A stretch of DNA of 64,000 bases. Origin: Brachypterus glaber (taxonomy: Eukaryota; Arthropoda; Insecta; Coleoptera; Kateretidae). Below are positions 34,082 through 48,459 of this stretch, piece by piece. A program made the translations under genes and the position numbers. The DNA is taken from the NCBI GenBank assembly GCA_958510825.1, contig OY294052.1, positions 6,035,816 to 6,099,815 on the forward strand, given 5' to 3'. Below the pieces are notes generated by a model, which had not been told where the DNA came from, made no database searches, and was given only the letters and a program-made list of their open reading frames with translations. Position 1 is the first letter of the stretch, and each line of letters opens with the position of its first letter.

Positions 34082-34372
34082 GGGAGGCATAGCGTAGTGG
34101 CTAGCGCGTATGTATAGCAAGTCTACTATCGTGAGTTCGATTCTCACTGGCGCCGATTTGCCTTTTTCAGTTAATTAATAATTGAAATTTGGCGAAGGCG
34201 ATAAGTGAAACGGACAATCCCTAGAAACTGGTTCGAAAGTCGGTATAAGCCGGTGGTTCCCTCTACTACTAGCCCACAAAAGTCCTGGACTTAGGGGATG
34301 CTTAATTAAGTAGAATAGTACGAGGTTAAACAAATAAAACAAAAAATAAAACAAAACAAATAAAACAAATTT
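34082..34372 (+). mobile_element. tRNA-derived SINE, copy 1
   Basis: The head resembles a tRNA. An RNA polymerase III A box, TAGCGTAGTGG, lies at 34090-34100 and a B box, GAGTTCGATTC, at 34133-34143. A non-tRNA body (GGCGAAGGCG, GAAACTGGTTCGAAAGTC, CCCTCTACTACTAGCCCAC, CTTAGGGGATGCTTAATTAA) follows. The tail is A-rich with AAATAAAAC units. A possible target duplication AATTTATTTA flanks it. The second copy lies inverted in SDR-A intron 2. Confidence 0.88.
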
Positions 34373-35171
34373 ATTTACATAGTAAATGTAGATTTATCAA
34401 ATAATTATCAAATATGTACACAGTACACTTATAAATCAAGATATATTTTCCAAACATTTGTGGTTTAAATACCGCATACAGTATTTTTCAAATACTTTAT
34501 ACATGTATTTTTCATAATTTATTATTAACATACCTAGGGGAAAAGTGAGCTGATTTTCGTTCATGAGCGTAGCATAAATTAGAACTGATTAGAAGCGACC
34601 GCCAGACCTCCGTCCCCACTCCACAAGAAGTCAAAGCCAGTGTATCTATGATAAAAGCTAAAAAAGATCCTAAATGACGACTTATAGCTCGCAACTCCCC
34701 GGGCTTTGATTATTATGGCAAGTGCCATTCTTTTTTCAAGATTTCTCAGAGTATCCTGAGAATATCTGATAAAGAACATAGATTTTGGATCTGCCTTTAA
34801 TTTGTGAAATAGGTAACAGGTGATCTCGGCGAAATTAGTAAATAAATGGGTAACATCTTTTATCCTCAGCAACGACTATTTTATTGATAAAAAAAAATTA
34901 TTTAATTTAATTTATGTTTTAATTTAATTTATGTGTTGTTTATGAAAATATTGATACTTCTGAAACCGTTCAGTTATTAAAATTAATTTTACAATTGAAA
35001 TTTGATGTTTGTGATGTACTTTAGTGGATGAATCGGGATTAGGATTATCTACATGTTTTGAGGTTATGTTATAGAAGAAATTTTTATTTATTTATATGAT
35101 TATAATACTTTTATCTGGCCAAAAAGAATATACAGTTCAAGACCATAAGTGACCAAAATGTCATATTTGAA
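34373..35171. other. Unassigned stretch
   Basis: Overlapping minus-strand frames at 34512-34694 and 34579-34872 lie in a GC-average patch but have no recognised domain. Confidence 0.4.
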
Positions 35172-35257
35172 AAAGAAGACGAAGAAGAAGAAGAAGAAGA
35201 AGAAGAAGAAGAAGAAGAAGAAGAAGAAGAAGAAAAAGAAGAAGAAGAAGAGAAACG
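35172..35257 (+). repeat. (AAG)n microsatellite
   Basis: About 25 near-perfect AAG units. The minus-strand poly-Phe frame is a by-product. Confidence 0.97.
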
Positions 35258-36690
35258 AAAAATAATGCCAGAATATATTTAACAACAGTACCCGGACTTA
35301 AAACCGAAAACGTTGAATGTCTACGGACTAGGCTTCTCGAATCGACGTTGTCAAATTGACGCGGTAAAAGGCGTTGCCGCTGTAACTAATAATTCCCTTT
35401 CAAGTGAGAAATTAAAACAAGGTAATAGATTTTTTTGATTAATCGTTTATTCTCTTTATCAGTATTAAAAAAAAAACTACAGCTACAGCTTTTAAGTGGT
35501 CAGGGCAGCAGGTGATTTGTTTTAATGGAAAGAGGTTCGTGTTATACTATTATATTTTTTACATTTTTTTAAACATGTTGATTTTTCATTTTGCTAAAAA
35601 ATGCGTTTTGAGTTTTTTTTTTGAATACTACTTTTTCAAAATTTGGTTTTTGCCCAAATCATCTTATTTTTTCCGGAAACGTCGAGAAAAATCAAAATAA
35701 GTAAAAAAATCGTCTGTCTGTCTGTATCCACGATAACTTCAGAACACTTCAAGCTAGAGACTTGAAATTTGGTAAGCAGATGTATTTTTACATTATCTTG
35801 AACAAGTTCGTATTTGAGCAAGATCGGTTATGGGGGAAAGTGTAAAAGACTGAAAAAATATTTGTTTTGGCTTTTTTTCTTATTCACTTTATGACAAAAA
35901 TTTAAAAACCAGCTAAAAGGTAAATAAAAATTACAAAAAAAATATTATCACCATTTTTATATGGCGCCACCTCTGTCCCCCAAAATAAAAACAAATTTTA
36001 CTGGACATAATTTTATTATTCACAATAGAGTACCTACTATAAAAATAAAAGTATAAAAAGCACCTTTATAAAGGTTAAAAATACAGAAAAAAATATATAA
36101 TTTTAGCCTATAACGAGATAGAAAATAAAATTACAAGCATTTTTAATCAATAATCAACGATTAATTTTTTTTATGAGAATGTATATATACTCTTTCAAGA
36201 CGGTCCAAAACTCACCTTCCTCTTAACTTTTGAACGACTTGAGATATCGACTTAAAATTTGGATCTCGCAAGTAAGACTACCTAAACTATCTTTTTGCAT
36301 ATATTTCATATTTTCAGCTAAAAATGTGGGCAGGTGAGCGTAGGGGTATTTTTTTTAATGGAAAGGGGGTCATGCGATCCATCATTTTAAAAGTTTTAAA
36401 ATTATCTATTCGAACACATATTTTTTAGGCATTTTTTTTTGGGTTTAAAATAGGGTTGAGAATTCGTCAAAATGTATTTTAAAAAATCAAACAATTTTTG
36501 AAAAATGAATTATTTCAAGTTCAAGCTTTAAAACAATGTATCATACGACTCCCCTTTCCAAAAAAATGTCCCCCATACCACCCTGTCCACATTTTAGTTG
36601 CTAAAAAAAACAAATATATGCAAAAAAATGTTGTTTTATGCGTAAGTTCCAAATTTTAAGTCGATCAAAAGTTGAGGGGGGGGGTAACCT
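35258..36690. repeat. AT-rich DNA with diffuse repeats
   Basis: 35725-35785 holds ATCCACGATAACTTCAGAAC and GAGACTTGAAATTTGG, found again near 44530-44575. 36215-36690 has CTTTTGAACGACTTGAGATA, CTAAACTATCTTT and a G-run block like that at 25020-25250, followed by an inverted C-run block. No gene is recognised. Confidence 0.5.
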
Positions 36691-37947
36691 ATGGACCGCT
36701 GCGGCATGGTACACATTGATTAACATTTTTTTCCACAAATAAAGTAATTCATGCAAACTAGGTGCATAATATACTATTATTATAATTATATAGTTTTTTT
36801 ACAAGGTTTTTAATTTTCCTACATAAGTGGAGACATGGATTGTAACAAAAATGATTCTTACCAAAAAAAATATATAATTCTTACCTTAAACCAGAATATA
36901 TCTATATTGTAGATATATTCTGCCTTAAACATATATATAATTCTTACCTTAAACATACTGAGATTTGACTTTCTTCTGCTCCTGCAATTTAAAAAAGTGC
37001 AGTTACAATTGTTCGTATTTTTCATTTTTTATCAAAATCCACTACTACTAAAACAATAATAAAAAAGTATTACAAATATTCTGGAAAAACTACGAAAAAT
37101 TCTGTCAACAAACTTTTAAAACATAGGTTATGTTTTCTTAAAACGCGCCCGGCTTTTTACCAGCTCTACAGAACTCTGCAGTACTTTCTTTGGTAGTTCA
37201 CTTATTTCCCGTCAGATGTGATAGTGTTTGAAGCCTATTTTTGCCATTAGGATTAGTACACTTTTAAAGCATTGCAGGTATACGGAGTTCAGGTACTTGT
37301 GTAGATATATTCTGATAATGCTATTTGGTGACCTGTAGATTTATTTCAGTGAACTATAATTATATTTATTAATTATAATAGAGAAGAGAAATGTGTCTAA
37401 TAGCTCATTCATAATAAATAATAAATACAGATATATAATTATTAAAATTCCTTTGTTATTAATCCCACGAGAGGAAAAATAATTAACAAGAATTATAATA
37501 TACCTTAGTTCTTTTATTCTTCAAAATGTCATATTTGATAAAGCATCACTTGCAAAAATATGGAAAGAGTGACTTGACAAGATAAACATCTACAGGGTGG
37601 TCCTGACAACTCTTTTTGTTAGTAAATACATAAAAATCCTTGTGGCACTTTGAACTGGTATGCTTATAATCTATTCATAATAAGAAATAATTTAATGGAC
37701 CGCAATAGTATTTTGTCTATAATTTGTTTCATATACCTAGGAAACGTTCAAGATTACGTAACGCAAATTTTGATCATTTAAATCAACTCCAATATGAGTA
37801 AGGATCAAGAATTTCTTAACTTTATTATTATTTATCATGTTTTTAATCCAAGAAATAAAATCTTTGCAACTATAATAATCATTTTTTTTATCTCCTTGTA
37901 AAAGATAATTTTATAAACAATTGATAACTGTCACTTGATTTTCCTTG
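36691..37947. other. Unassigned AT-rich stretch
   Basis: A short palindrome (AGAATATATCTATATTGTAG and onward, 36894-36923) is the only notable structure. Near 37742 lies GAAACGTTCAAGATTACGTA, a remnant of the AGGGAACGTTCAAG MITE end. Confidence 0.45.
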
Positions 37948-38355
37948 AATGGAGCTCTCTACAACTAGAATTATGAAACAAAAGACGTCTACCCTATCTC
38001 TATCTCATTTGTGCTACACTTTCCAGCCTACCAAATAAATATTGTATTTGTTTTTCATACAACAAATACAGTATTTATTTGGTTGGCCGGAAAGTGTAGC
38101 AGTGAGCCGCACCAACGAACATAGCTAATGTGAATTTGTAAAATAAGATAATTCTACTTAAATTAAGATGGCGCCAGTAATTTCTTTAATATAGTTACAC
38201 TTTTCGCCCGGCCAAGTAAATATTGTATTTGTTCAACAAAGAACAAATACAGAATTAGTTTGGTTGGGTGGAAGTGGGAGTGTATGTATGTATTCTATCC
38301 TTTTTGGGTAGAACTTTTGTCCCTGTCTAATCTAACGGGAGAAATCTCCATTGCA
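37948..38355 (+). repeat. ~410-bp dispersed repeat, copy 1
   Basis: Nearly identical to 53268-53683 in the same orientation. It starts AATGGAGCTCTCTACAACTA and ends GGGAGAAATCTCCATT, with short inverted ends. Inside, two hairpins use CAAATAAATATTGTATTTG and its complement. The class is unknown. Confidence 0.82.
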
Positions 38356-41300
38356 AAGACACGACACTGCTTAATAGTTAATTTTCTGTTGGACAAAATA
38401 TAACAATATCTTGACACTAGATAAATAATGAACATGGAAAACATTATAAATTAGTTAATTATAATGAGTAATCGGCATAAACTCAGTTATGACTTATCAA
38501 CGTTGAAAATAAACACAAAAACATAGGCTTACGGAATAATTTTGCCGAATTATGAGGGAAATTTTTATAAAGGTCACTAAATCGAAGCATTTGACGACTA
38601 ATTTGTTACACACAACAATATTGACTATACATATTAACTATAATATAATATTCGATTTTTATCTTTTAAGAATACGAAAGTTTTTAATTTTTATTTATCG
38701 ATAACTTTTTTCCCACCTAACTCGTTTAAATGAAATCATTAAAAAAATCAAAATAAACAGAAATACAAATGTAAATATTTAAAACCTCGCTTCAACGCTA
38801 GAATCGACGAGGCTCCTATGCGAGCACTGGAAATTCGCCGATGACTGATTATAATAGAATATAATACAATAATTATTCAATAAGTACTACCCATATGTTT
38901 TTACACATTTAAAAATATAAAATCGCTACTAGTACGTCTTCTCTACCTTAGTATATAATTACTATTATACCGAAAAGCAAACTTAAGATAAAATGGCATT
39001 GTCCGCCATTTATCGGGTTTATTCAAATTGCTTGGGATGAAATATTAACACGTGTCACAAAAGGTAGCAAAGGCATAAAAATAAAAGTCGCTTCCTTGTT
39101 CTAATGGTTAATGTCAATAAGTTTTTTTTGTTTACATCCACGGTTGAGGATTAACCTCTTGAGGTAGGTCATTTAAACTTTTTTAAATTGCATGCTATAA
39201 GTAGGTATAACTTATATAAGGTATGACCCATAACTTGTGTCTTCGTCTATGGTAGTTATGCACACTTTCACACTTGTAATTTTAATACTAAATTTTATTT
39301 GTAAATACATATTTGTTATTTATATCGCCACTATTGGTATTTAATACTTTAGTTGTGATATTAAGTACTGGAATGTGTATTGTATTGTATACAAAATGTT
39401 GTCATACTAACATAGAGACCGTGCTGGTACATTTGAATCCCCACGCAATATGTGTTTATTAATACTAGCATGTTATAGTAAAAATTACTGTAACATTTGG
39501 TAATGCATATCACATTTATAGTATGGTATACTTTGAGTCGTTGTTAAGTTGTATTACTGATCTAGTTTAAAGTATGTTACAGTATTCTAATAGTGAGTCA
39601 CTATTAGTCACGACTTTATAAAGTCTTTTTTTGGAATTACGTAAACTGCCTCCAGCCTTGTGGGTTAATTTTCTCATGGGCGATCATACCATAAATAAAT
39701 ATTAATTGTAGAGATATATAAATTATTAGACGTTATTCTAACGTCATATTTCTGACTATAACGTTAGTAATGCTACGTCCCTGGGCTGTGACTTTTTACA
39801 CGTCACTGGAACAACAGTAAGACGTCATAATATTACCTCATGTAGGTCAGTTAGTGCCTTATAATTGACGTCAAAAAGACGTCTTTTGGTTTACTGGGTA
39901 GCGATCATTATGGATTAAATCCCAAAAAATATGTTCATAAAACCACATTATTGATTTAAAATCAAACTAAAAGTATCCCCTTGTAAATATTTTTTCCTCT
40001 ATTTTGATAGAAAACAGTTCTATTATAAAAAGTTTTTAGCCAAACAAATAAATTAAAAGCAACCAAACCTATATATTTTCTAGTTTAAAATACACAATTC
40101 TCAAATCTAAGCACAAAACTTTATAAAAAGCTATACCGTGAAAAATTCCAAAATTATTTCCTATCCTTTTCTAATCAATTCTAAGAGATTTTCGTTCTTT
40201 CTCTTTTATTATTGCATCTTTACAGGGTTGTCACGTATAAAAACAAGAATTAAATAAAAATTTAGTAGTTTTCTCTGCATTTTTTCGGATGCAGCATTTC
40301 AAAATTGTTTTTTTGCTATAAGCAGAATCAGGAAAACATAATTTATTTATTTAGGGACCCAATTAATGCTCTCAGATAATTATGGGCACTATAGCGCTAA
40401 TCTTAAATGATATTAAGTTTAAGAGACGCAAACCAAGAGTTAATTCTGTTAGTGGGACGTCTCCACATTATAAAACCATCAACAGTAAAATCTAAGCTCA
40501 TGAGGTGCGCGGTTTCGGAAGATAATGAACTTTATTCCTCAAAAATTATCATTGTCGTTGAAATCACATCACATTAGTAATGTGACATTATATGAAATAT
40601 GAACTGTGTCCCTGATCTGCAACAGTTTTTATCTAATTACACTTTTTCAGTACTTATTTCTTAATTTGAAATATCACAATGGTTTTAAAGGTAAATTTTA
40701 AACTGACAACGTTGCTTTACATCCAGCGTTCTTGCAACCCTGAGGAATCTTCTTTCAAGGTCACTTAATGAGGGTTGTTTGTACTAGCCTTTCAAAAAAA
40801 GTTAGTTTCTAATTCTTGTACTCAGTGCAGTCGGTTACCTTGTTGGAGATACATAACTTTTAACCTAGCCTAAAAGCATTTTTTTTCCTATTTTATCATA
40901 TAAAATTAACCTAGTAATAATTAAAGTTGGTATGACTATTCTATATCAAATGTTAATTGAGCACATGTGGTTCCATCTCTTTTCTATTAAAATTTTAAAA
41001 TAAAAATATAGTCTAGTTAAGAGTAACTGACTTTTTTTTGTGGGCCTTTATAATAATATGTGCGTCATAATCTTAAAGAATAAGTCAAGGAGTCAAACTT
41101 GCCCAAAACTTTAGGTGTGCCTTTTTTTTTAATTCGGTGTTATTCATTTTTCCCCGCCCCCATCGCAAATTCAAGACAGATGCAACTCTAGCATCAGTGA
41201 GCAGAGACTCACTGCCCCAATTATCCATTCAAACTAATTCTATTTTAGACAAATGAGCCATAGGCACTGAGCCTGTTTCTTAAAGATCCAAACAAACTGC

Positions 41301-44300
41301 TGAAGATATTCATTTTACAAATTTTAAATTAAGCTTGAGTAATCCCCAAAAAAAAATTTGAGACCCAAAACCTTTATCTAAAAGATGAAGTCTCAGTTAA
41401 GAGCAAATTCTGGATTTTGGTTCGAGTTGCTATGGTTATTACGTGTCAGCTAAATTTAGCTGCACTTTGATAAATACAGCCTTATTAAATTAGTTAAGAC
41501 TAGTCTCATCTAATTTTTTCTATAAAAGTCCAAACCAAGGCTCTTAACGACACAAGTATACATTTTAAGAAATACTTTTAGAAGATCTTAAATATTGTAA
41601 TTATAGTAGATAGGTATTCGTTTTATGGCAGTACTTAAAATTTCAGTTTTATATTTTGAAAATAATGTGTACTTATTTCCGATTTAAAAATCTTACTAAA
41701 TTATAACTTACAGTTTATAACATAAAAAATAATACATAAGTATCATTAAGAAATTAAGGGTAATAATTTATTTTATATATTTTTAATAATAGTACCTGTG
41801 ATAGTCGATCCAGAATCTAAATCTACTTAAAAAAAGTAAATGCATTTACATTAATTTTAGCCGATAAATGTTTGTAAGAAAAGTTTATTTTGATTAATTT
41901 TATTAAATTATTAAAATTTCGTTGTATAAGGGATTTTTTACAGAAATAACACTAGGTATGTTAAAAATATCAAAGAATATGGAAAATGTATGAAAAGTAA
42001 GTAAATTTTTCTATTCGCATCACAAATCAGCCTTTTTCGGACAATACGAAGAAATAAAAAAATCTAAACTTTAACACATTATTAATGTGGCCTTAGTTAT
42101 GTGCTAACAAAACATACCTACTACAGCTGTCCTAATTATCAGAATCAAATCGTGAAGTTATCTTGGTTATCGAATAATGACAACGCAATTTAATTAATTT
42201 GAAACACATATGGTAAAATCCGCTAAAATCATCCATGCATAGTATTTTTGAAAGATTTGCCATTTTAAGCTAAATAAAATTTAATACTGGTTTAAATGCT
42301 TTTTGAATTGGTAAAATAAACAATACAGTATGTCAGCAATATGTCAAATAATGCAATAATTTATTGAACTTCTGGCTTTTTCAATTGTTTCTTAAAATCA
42401 ATTTAAGAGCGTAAAGCATTTTAAAATTTCCAAGAAATCATTTCAAGTAGCCTTCCTTTTAGAGTAAATACTTTTTCTTTGAGATACAAATTTTGCTAAG
42501 AAGAAAAAAAGAATTATACTATTGCAGTGCAAATTCATAAAAAAAATAATATTTAGATCTAGAATCTTAATAAAAATTTCAAAAAAAGTCCAAAATACTT
42601 AGGTAATACATTAATACTAGGGATTTCAATCTCAAAGTTCAGGATTCCGAAATTTCGGCAATTGTTATGGTAAATTTAAAGCCTAACTGTATTTTTAAAT
42701 AGCGATTGTAAAAATACTTTAATTTTTAAAGTAAATTTAAAGCGTTTGGCTGTATTACCGTCGTGTTTTTACAACGTTTTTACAGTTGTTCTGTGTTTTT
42801 TAATGTTACTGTGAATTCGACCTATTGTTACAAGTACTTCTTGTATTTTTCAAGGGATATTACAACCTAACCTGTGGTTTAACTTAAAATTTACAAATAA
42901 CATGAAAAATTAAGCATTATTACAGTTTTTTGTAAATTTGCTTATATGAGATAGTATAATTCAGTTTTTCCTCACAAGGATAACTGCTTTAAATTTACTA
43001 TCACTTTTTACAGTGTAGACTATTTTCAAAATAAAACCAAGTACATATGGGACAAAAGTCAGTAATGGGAGAAATATGTCTCTAGCTCCAAAAAAACTAT
43101 GGACTTTTTGTGCAATTTAGTTAATCAAATGTCTTCAATATTAACTGGTTTTGATACTCAGTTACTAATAGCTTATATAAATATTGTCTGTTTTGAAAAT
43201 CTGATATATTTACTTGGAAAATCTTATAATGGTTTGAATAAAAAAAATAATAACTTATGTCTCCCAATTTAAATCGAGCGCTTCTTATTAGTAAAATCCG
43301 ACACTGCTAGAATGCCGATGGTGGTACGTTAAAATTATTAGTAGAAGATCAGTGCCAAGTATTTTCATTACGTGTTAAGAGCGGTAAGTACAACTAATTG
43401 TAAATATGCATTTAATAAATTTAGTTTAAGCGATGTTATTTTAATGCGTACTTTTTTAATGGACAACGCCGGTCCCTAATATTATCTTAATTGTTTTTAA
43501 TTATATCTTAGACTAAACATTTTAGATTTGTACAATAACATATACAATACCTAACCTCAAATTTGCAGGAACTGATCTCAAAGACCTTGATCCAAATCCC
43601 ACTAATTGTGTCTAAACCGTTGTTGCTAAAATAGGGAACGTCGTTACATATTTAAAAAATTATGCAAATTTTTACTCTGTTAACATTGTTCTTTCTAAAA
43701 CTCTTGCATAATAAAGAAATAAATATATTCCAAACTCAAAAAAACAATATAATGCCTAAAATTAGGCTTAGAGAAAACCAATTGGACGAAAAGGGGAGTG
43801 AGAAATATAAAAAATATTATATTAAAAACATTAATTTTATTTTTAAATTGAGAAAAGTTGGTCCCTTTGCTAAGAACAACGGTCTTTATAGAAAAATAAC
43901 GACGGTCCCTCTAAGAATAATAAAATTGTTGCTAATCAACTGTATGTACATTGTACAACCCTCTTGGATTTTATCTTTTATTACAATATGAAGAATAACT
44001 ATGACAATTTTTACTTTTTTTAATATATTTTTTTTAATTTATAATTATTAAACCAATTTATACCATTATTAAATTTTATCCCATATAGTTTGAAACCTAA
44101 AACACTTGATACCACTTTGCTTCGTTCTATTCATAAGTGTTATCTCTCGCTGGCTCGATTAAAATAGCACCTTAATGTAAAATAACAAGTTGTACGGGGT
44201 TTGTGATTTTTATGATAAGGGCTGAAATTTTTCTGGATGGATAGTACAGTTTGTAAATCTTTCGAAAAGGTGCTTTGTGCAGTTGTTTTTATTATAGCTC

Positions 44301-44897
44301 AGGTGAGAAGCATAGGCGGCTTTAGGTGGGGGTGGATGGAAGGAAGATTGTATCGAATAAAATTTTAACAATAGTTTTGCTTTCCCATTATGAAAATTCG
44401 TAAAAAAAAAATTCAAAAATTTTGTTTGCGTATTTTTGCGTTTTATGACGTTTTATGTCGATATAAATCAATTTCGAGCAAAAAAAAAATTGTCAGTCCA
44501 TCGGTCGATCGGTCTGTCGGGGAATTTTGTGTGCACGATAACTTAAGAACGCTTTAAGTCAGAGACTTGAAATTTGGCATACATGTATCTTACCAAAAGT
44601 TCTGGCTCGGGATTGTTTTTGGTGAACATTGGGGTGCAGCAAGGGGGACAAATGGGGAAGAATACATTTTTTTTTAGAAAAATTTGAAAATTGCTATATA
44701 GGGGTTTTTGAGGTTGGTTAAATTGAATCTAATAATAACATTTTTCTAACTCCACCCGAGGGGGTGAGGGGGTAAATATTTTCAATATTTTCTTCAAAAT
44801 GGACATATAGGGGTTTTTGGGGTCGGCGAATATGAATCTAATAATAAATTTTTTCTTTTTTTTTAATTTTAGAGCAAAATAGAAAAAATTGTATAAA
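38356..44897. other. Long AT-rich region without recognised genes
   Basis: Only minor items stand out: ATAGTGAGTCACTAT at about 39589, GACGTC-rich sequence at 39720-39890 ending TTTACTGGGTAG, a piece of the ACGACTGCTTTAGAATG repeat near 40930-40985, and the TGAGACTTGAAATTTGG phrase near 44565. A 109-codon frame at 43662-43991 is low-complexity (K, I, N) and unconvincing. Exons of an unseen gene cannot be ruled out. Confidence 0.45.
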
Positions 44898-45016
44898 GCA
44901 CTCGTTTCATAACACATTTTTAGCGCACTAGTACTTTAGAAAACTCACCGCAAGCGGCTCGTTTTCTAAACTTGTACTAGTGCGCTAAAAACGTATGTTA
45001 TGAAACTAGTACTTTA
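44898..45016. repeat. Hairpin repeat centred on ACCGCAAGCGGC
   Basis: The arms GTTTCATAACACATTTTTAG and CGCACTAGTACTTTAG-AAAAC pair with their complements on the right, giving a ~50-bp stem. Confidence 0.75.
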
Positions 45017-45148
45017 ATATACTATTATTATTATTATGAAATGTGCTACAATGTAGCAGGATAAATGTTGTTATTAAGTAACTACTTCCTACTACTTAGC
45101 TTTTGTTACTATTACCTTAACCTAGTTCAACATATATTTCAGTGACTA

Positions 45149-45572
45149 CACGGAAAGAAATTAGTGGGCTCTGCGCTATACATTATAAGATATTTGGTAA
45201 CAGTGGCAAATTATAGTGATTTAAGCTATAGATTATAAGGGACACAATAACTAATAATGTTAAAAATAAATTGGAAACGATTATATATATTACAGACACG
45301 ATTATATTTATTACAGGCACTATTATAAATTTACAGAAATTTTATTATATTATAAAAATTATTAGCACGGACAATAATTAAATCTATTTAAGCTATAAAT
45401 GCCATACTATTTGTTATATTTTATTATTCACTAAACAATTAAAGTATTTCATATAAATTTTTACACTGACTGCCATAATTGTAAGAGAAAGCCTTGTATT
45501 TATATAATAAGCGATTATAATTTGCTTGGTATGTGTGTTATAGCGCTCCTAGCTATAATTTTTTTTTCCGTG
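45149..45572 (+). mobile_element. TA-flanked CACGGAAA element, copy 1
   Basis: TA|CACGGAAAGAAATTAG and TTTTTTTTTCCGTG|TA mark the ends. It is 424 bp and AT-rich, and is almost identical to 48460-48884, which is inverted. The ends are short inverted repeats with a TA duplication, suggesting a Tc1/mariner-like MITE. Confidence 0.88.
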
Positions 45573-46638
45573 TATAGTCTTTCAAAGTTTAAACTGTAAA
45601 TATTATCAAAGCCTGGTCAAACATTATAGTTAAAGGATATTAGTTTGTTTTAAGACAAGCCAAGTGCATGTAATTTGATAACCTAGGACCTAGGGTACTC
45701 CACTGCAACTGCACCTCCCCATCTTCCTCACCACCCTTGCATCCCCTGTGACGTCATTATCTAGCGCCACTAAGAATACCTGTTGATCTCTATAAAATTA
45801 AGTGTTATGTCTAAAAATAACTAAAAGTTTCAAAAGTTTTGGACGAATGAAAATGTTGCTTTAGGTATTGTACTAGCAGTGAAGCCCTTTCTTCGCACGG
45901 ATTATTTAAAAACTAAAATTATTTATCTCTTTAATAACCTTGTTTAATAACTTCTTCCAATTAATGGGTAAGGCGGTCTAATTTTCGTTTTTTTTTTTCG
46001 ATTTTTAACCGATCACACGTTTGGTTTTTAAAATTTGGTTAGGACATGTTGGTATAAAATTTTTTAACTCGGTAAAAAAATATTGATACACTGATAATAA
46101 TTATTTATGGTACTAGTGGGTAAAATAAGATATTGCCCATGAGAAAATTAACCTGCGAGGCGTCAGCCAAGCAGGTTAATTTTCGATTTCGAGGTTTTAT
46201 CCAATAAATAGCTTAGGAATTCATATTTTTATTAAACATTTTAGTGACATTTACAAGAAAATAATTTGACAAGTGACAGTTGAGTGGGTAAAATAAATAA
46301 TTATCCACTCAATAAAGTAAAAGCCACGCGGGGGTTATTATTGAGTTTATCTATTTAAAATAAAGCTGGTAATTGTCTTATTATCTGTATGTGCTGGATA
46401 AAAAAAATTATACAGTCTACCGTGTAGACTGAATTGACAAGAAAACTTCTTAGAGTGTGTAAAATAGTGTAAATTTTACTAAAAACGGTGTTAAAATTAC
46501 ACATTTTTACACAATTTAACACGATTCCGTGTCATTTCAGGTCTATACGGTCGCTTGTGTAAAAATTTTATCCTGAGTGTAAATTTGGAAATTTTAAAGT
46601 AAACTCAATGAACTACAAGTGTAAAGTTATATTATACA
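45573..46638. other. Unassigned stretch with MITE-like hairpins
   Basis: 46130-46205 contains GAGAAAATTAACCTGC and its complement around GAGGCGTCAGCC. 46420-46560 is rich in GTGTAAA/TTTACAC. No gene is recognised. Confidence 0.45.
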
Positions 46639-47368
46639 GGGTGATCCATAACTGGCATGCCAAAATTTAAGAGGTGATTCTAGATCCAAAAATATAAAAA
46701 AAGTTCCTATAAAGGTTGGTCCGGAAATGAGCCCTAAGGGATCTAGGGCCCTTTAAAATTGTAATAAAAATAAGGTTTTTAATTAATAACTCGGGTACCG
46801 TTTAAGCTAGAGCGGCGAGCTTTTGCATGTATACTAGTATTAATAAGGGCAATAAGTTTATGTTAATTTATTTTTTTAATTTATCCAGAGGCGTGCCCAG
46901 ACGGTCAAAATATATGAGGCTTAAAACATTTTTGCCCCAAACTTTTCTATGTGTATGTTTTTTGGATTTGTTGTAAAAAATATAGATTTCTAGAGTAAAA
47001 ATACATATAAAATATCATATAGTGTAACACTGTAGGAGCAACCGTTATCAAAAAAAAATGCAATTAAGAGGAAGTAACATTTTGTGCCACCAAAAACGTT
47101 ACTTTTTAAAAGGCTATTACTCCTTTAATATTAAATTTAGGTGTTTTGGTGTATAATACTTTTTTGCTCAGTTTTAAATGAAGAATCACCCTGCAGCATT
47201 AAAATTTTATTGGTGCTTTTTTTTGTTCCCCATTCAATACGTCATCTTCGAAGGGCCGTAGCTCCCTTAGGGCTCATTTCCGGACCAACCTTTATAGAAA
47301 CTTTTTTTCATATTTTTGGATGTAGAATCACCTCTTAAATTTCGGTACGCGAGTTCTGGAACAGGCTG
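46639..47368 (+). mobile_element. TA-type MITE, 730 bp, full copy
   Basis: TA|CAGGGTGATCCATAACTGG starts it and GAGTTCTGGAACAGGCTG|TA ends it. It is close to 61032-61729 (same orientation) and 7038-7772 (opposite). The subterminal inverted block with GGTTGGTCCGGAAATGAGCC is present at both ends. Frames at 47141-47338 belong to the repeat. Confidence 0.9.
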
Positions 47369-48459
47369 TATCTGGATGGTTTTAAAATTTCAAAATCTTC
47401 AAAAACGACTAGTTAAAAGAATTTATGTCTGTCCATCCATAGGTCACACTAATGAACGGAGTGACCAATCTATAAGAAAAGAAACAAGAACCCAAGATTT
47501 TTTTTATAAAGTTTATAATAACCGTTAAATATTCCAATATATAAAAAGCATCCCCAAATTGGAAGTGCTCCAATTTCTCACGGATTTTAAATTTAAATTC
47601 ACTTTAATGCAAATTTATCTTTTATTGCACAAAACATCTTCTTTATTCGATTGATAAATTATAAATTATGTATTCAAACACAATTTAGACCCCAAACGAC
47701 CTAAAATAACGTAAAATGACTTTTTTGCCAAGATCATTGAAATAACCTACCCTCATTTACCTATAAATCAATGAATTTATATTTGTATAATGTGAGGATT
47801 TATAAGTTAAGTATGGGTTTAAGGAAACCACATTTTTTTGGGTATTCTTTAACTTTTTTGTTCTCTTTTTTACGTTTTTTTGCGGCCACCACACACACTT
47901 CTGTTCATTTCTGCTCCAGATTAATTTGCATAATAGGTATATCGGTATCTTTTGTATTGTTAACCTTGGTCATTTCGTTATTTGGTCATAATAATATTTC
48001 ACACAAAATGGTGCAACCGTTTAAAATAAACTCAGCTGTAGGCCCTACTGAGGGTTAGATTATATAGATATATATTTTATTTATTTCTGATGTACAGGGT
48101 GTTCCAGGACTAGCCACTATCCTTAAACATCAAAAAATATAAAAATATCCTTAATGAAAATTTTAGTGAAAATTAAGGTAGAAACTTCTATGGGACAAAA
48201 AAAATAAATATTAATAATCATTAGGAAATAAACATATAGGTAGGTCTGAACTTCAAAAAATTACAAAACAATGGAAAAAAAGTCCGAGAAAATAAAGAGA
48301 TATCTCTGTGAAATTATGGGCACTTAAAATTTTACTGTAAGTGTGCTAATACTCGTGACGAGAAACAGCTGAAGTTTTATATGGCTTAGCACATGTGGAA
48401 TATTATTTTGTGTGGTCCGGAAAATAACTAATTTTTGTTTTTTCACTTGTACAGAATTA
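47369..48459. other. Unassigned stretch
   Basis: A 95-codon plus frame at 47771-48058 is hydrophobic and unrecognised. TACAGGGTGTTCCAGGAC at about 48096 looks like an isolated Tc1/mariner-type end. Confidence 0.4.

Noticed and set aside
34082..34155. tRNA gene
   Set aside because: A and B boxes are present, but the sequence continues into a SINE body and A-rich tail, and a second copy with the same body is in SDR-A intron 2. The cloverleaf stems are poor.
35100..35285. Minus-strand frame of mostly phenylalanine
   Set aside because: Translation of the (AAG)n microsatellite.
43662..43991. 109-codon frame
   Set aside because: Low-complexity K/I/N/F composition as expected of chance frames in AT-rich DNA; no motif.
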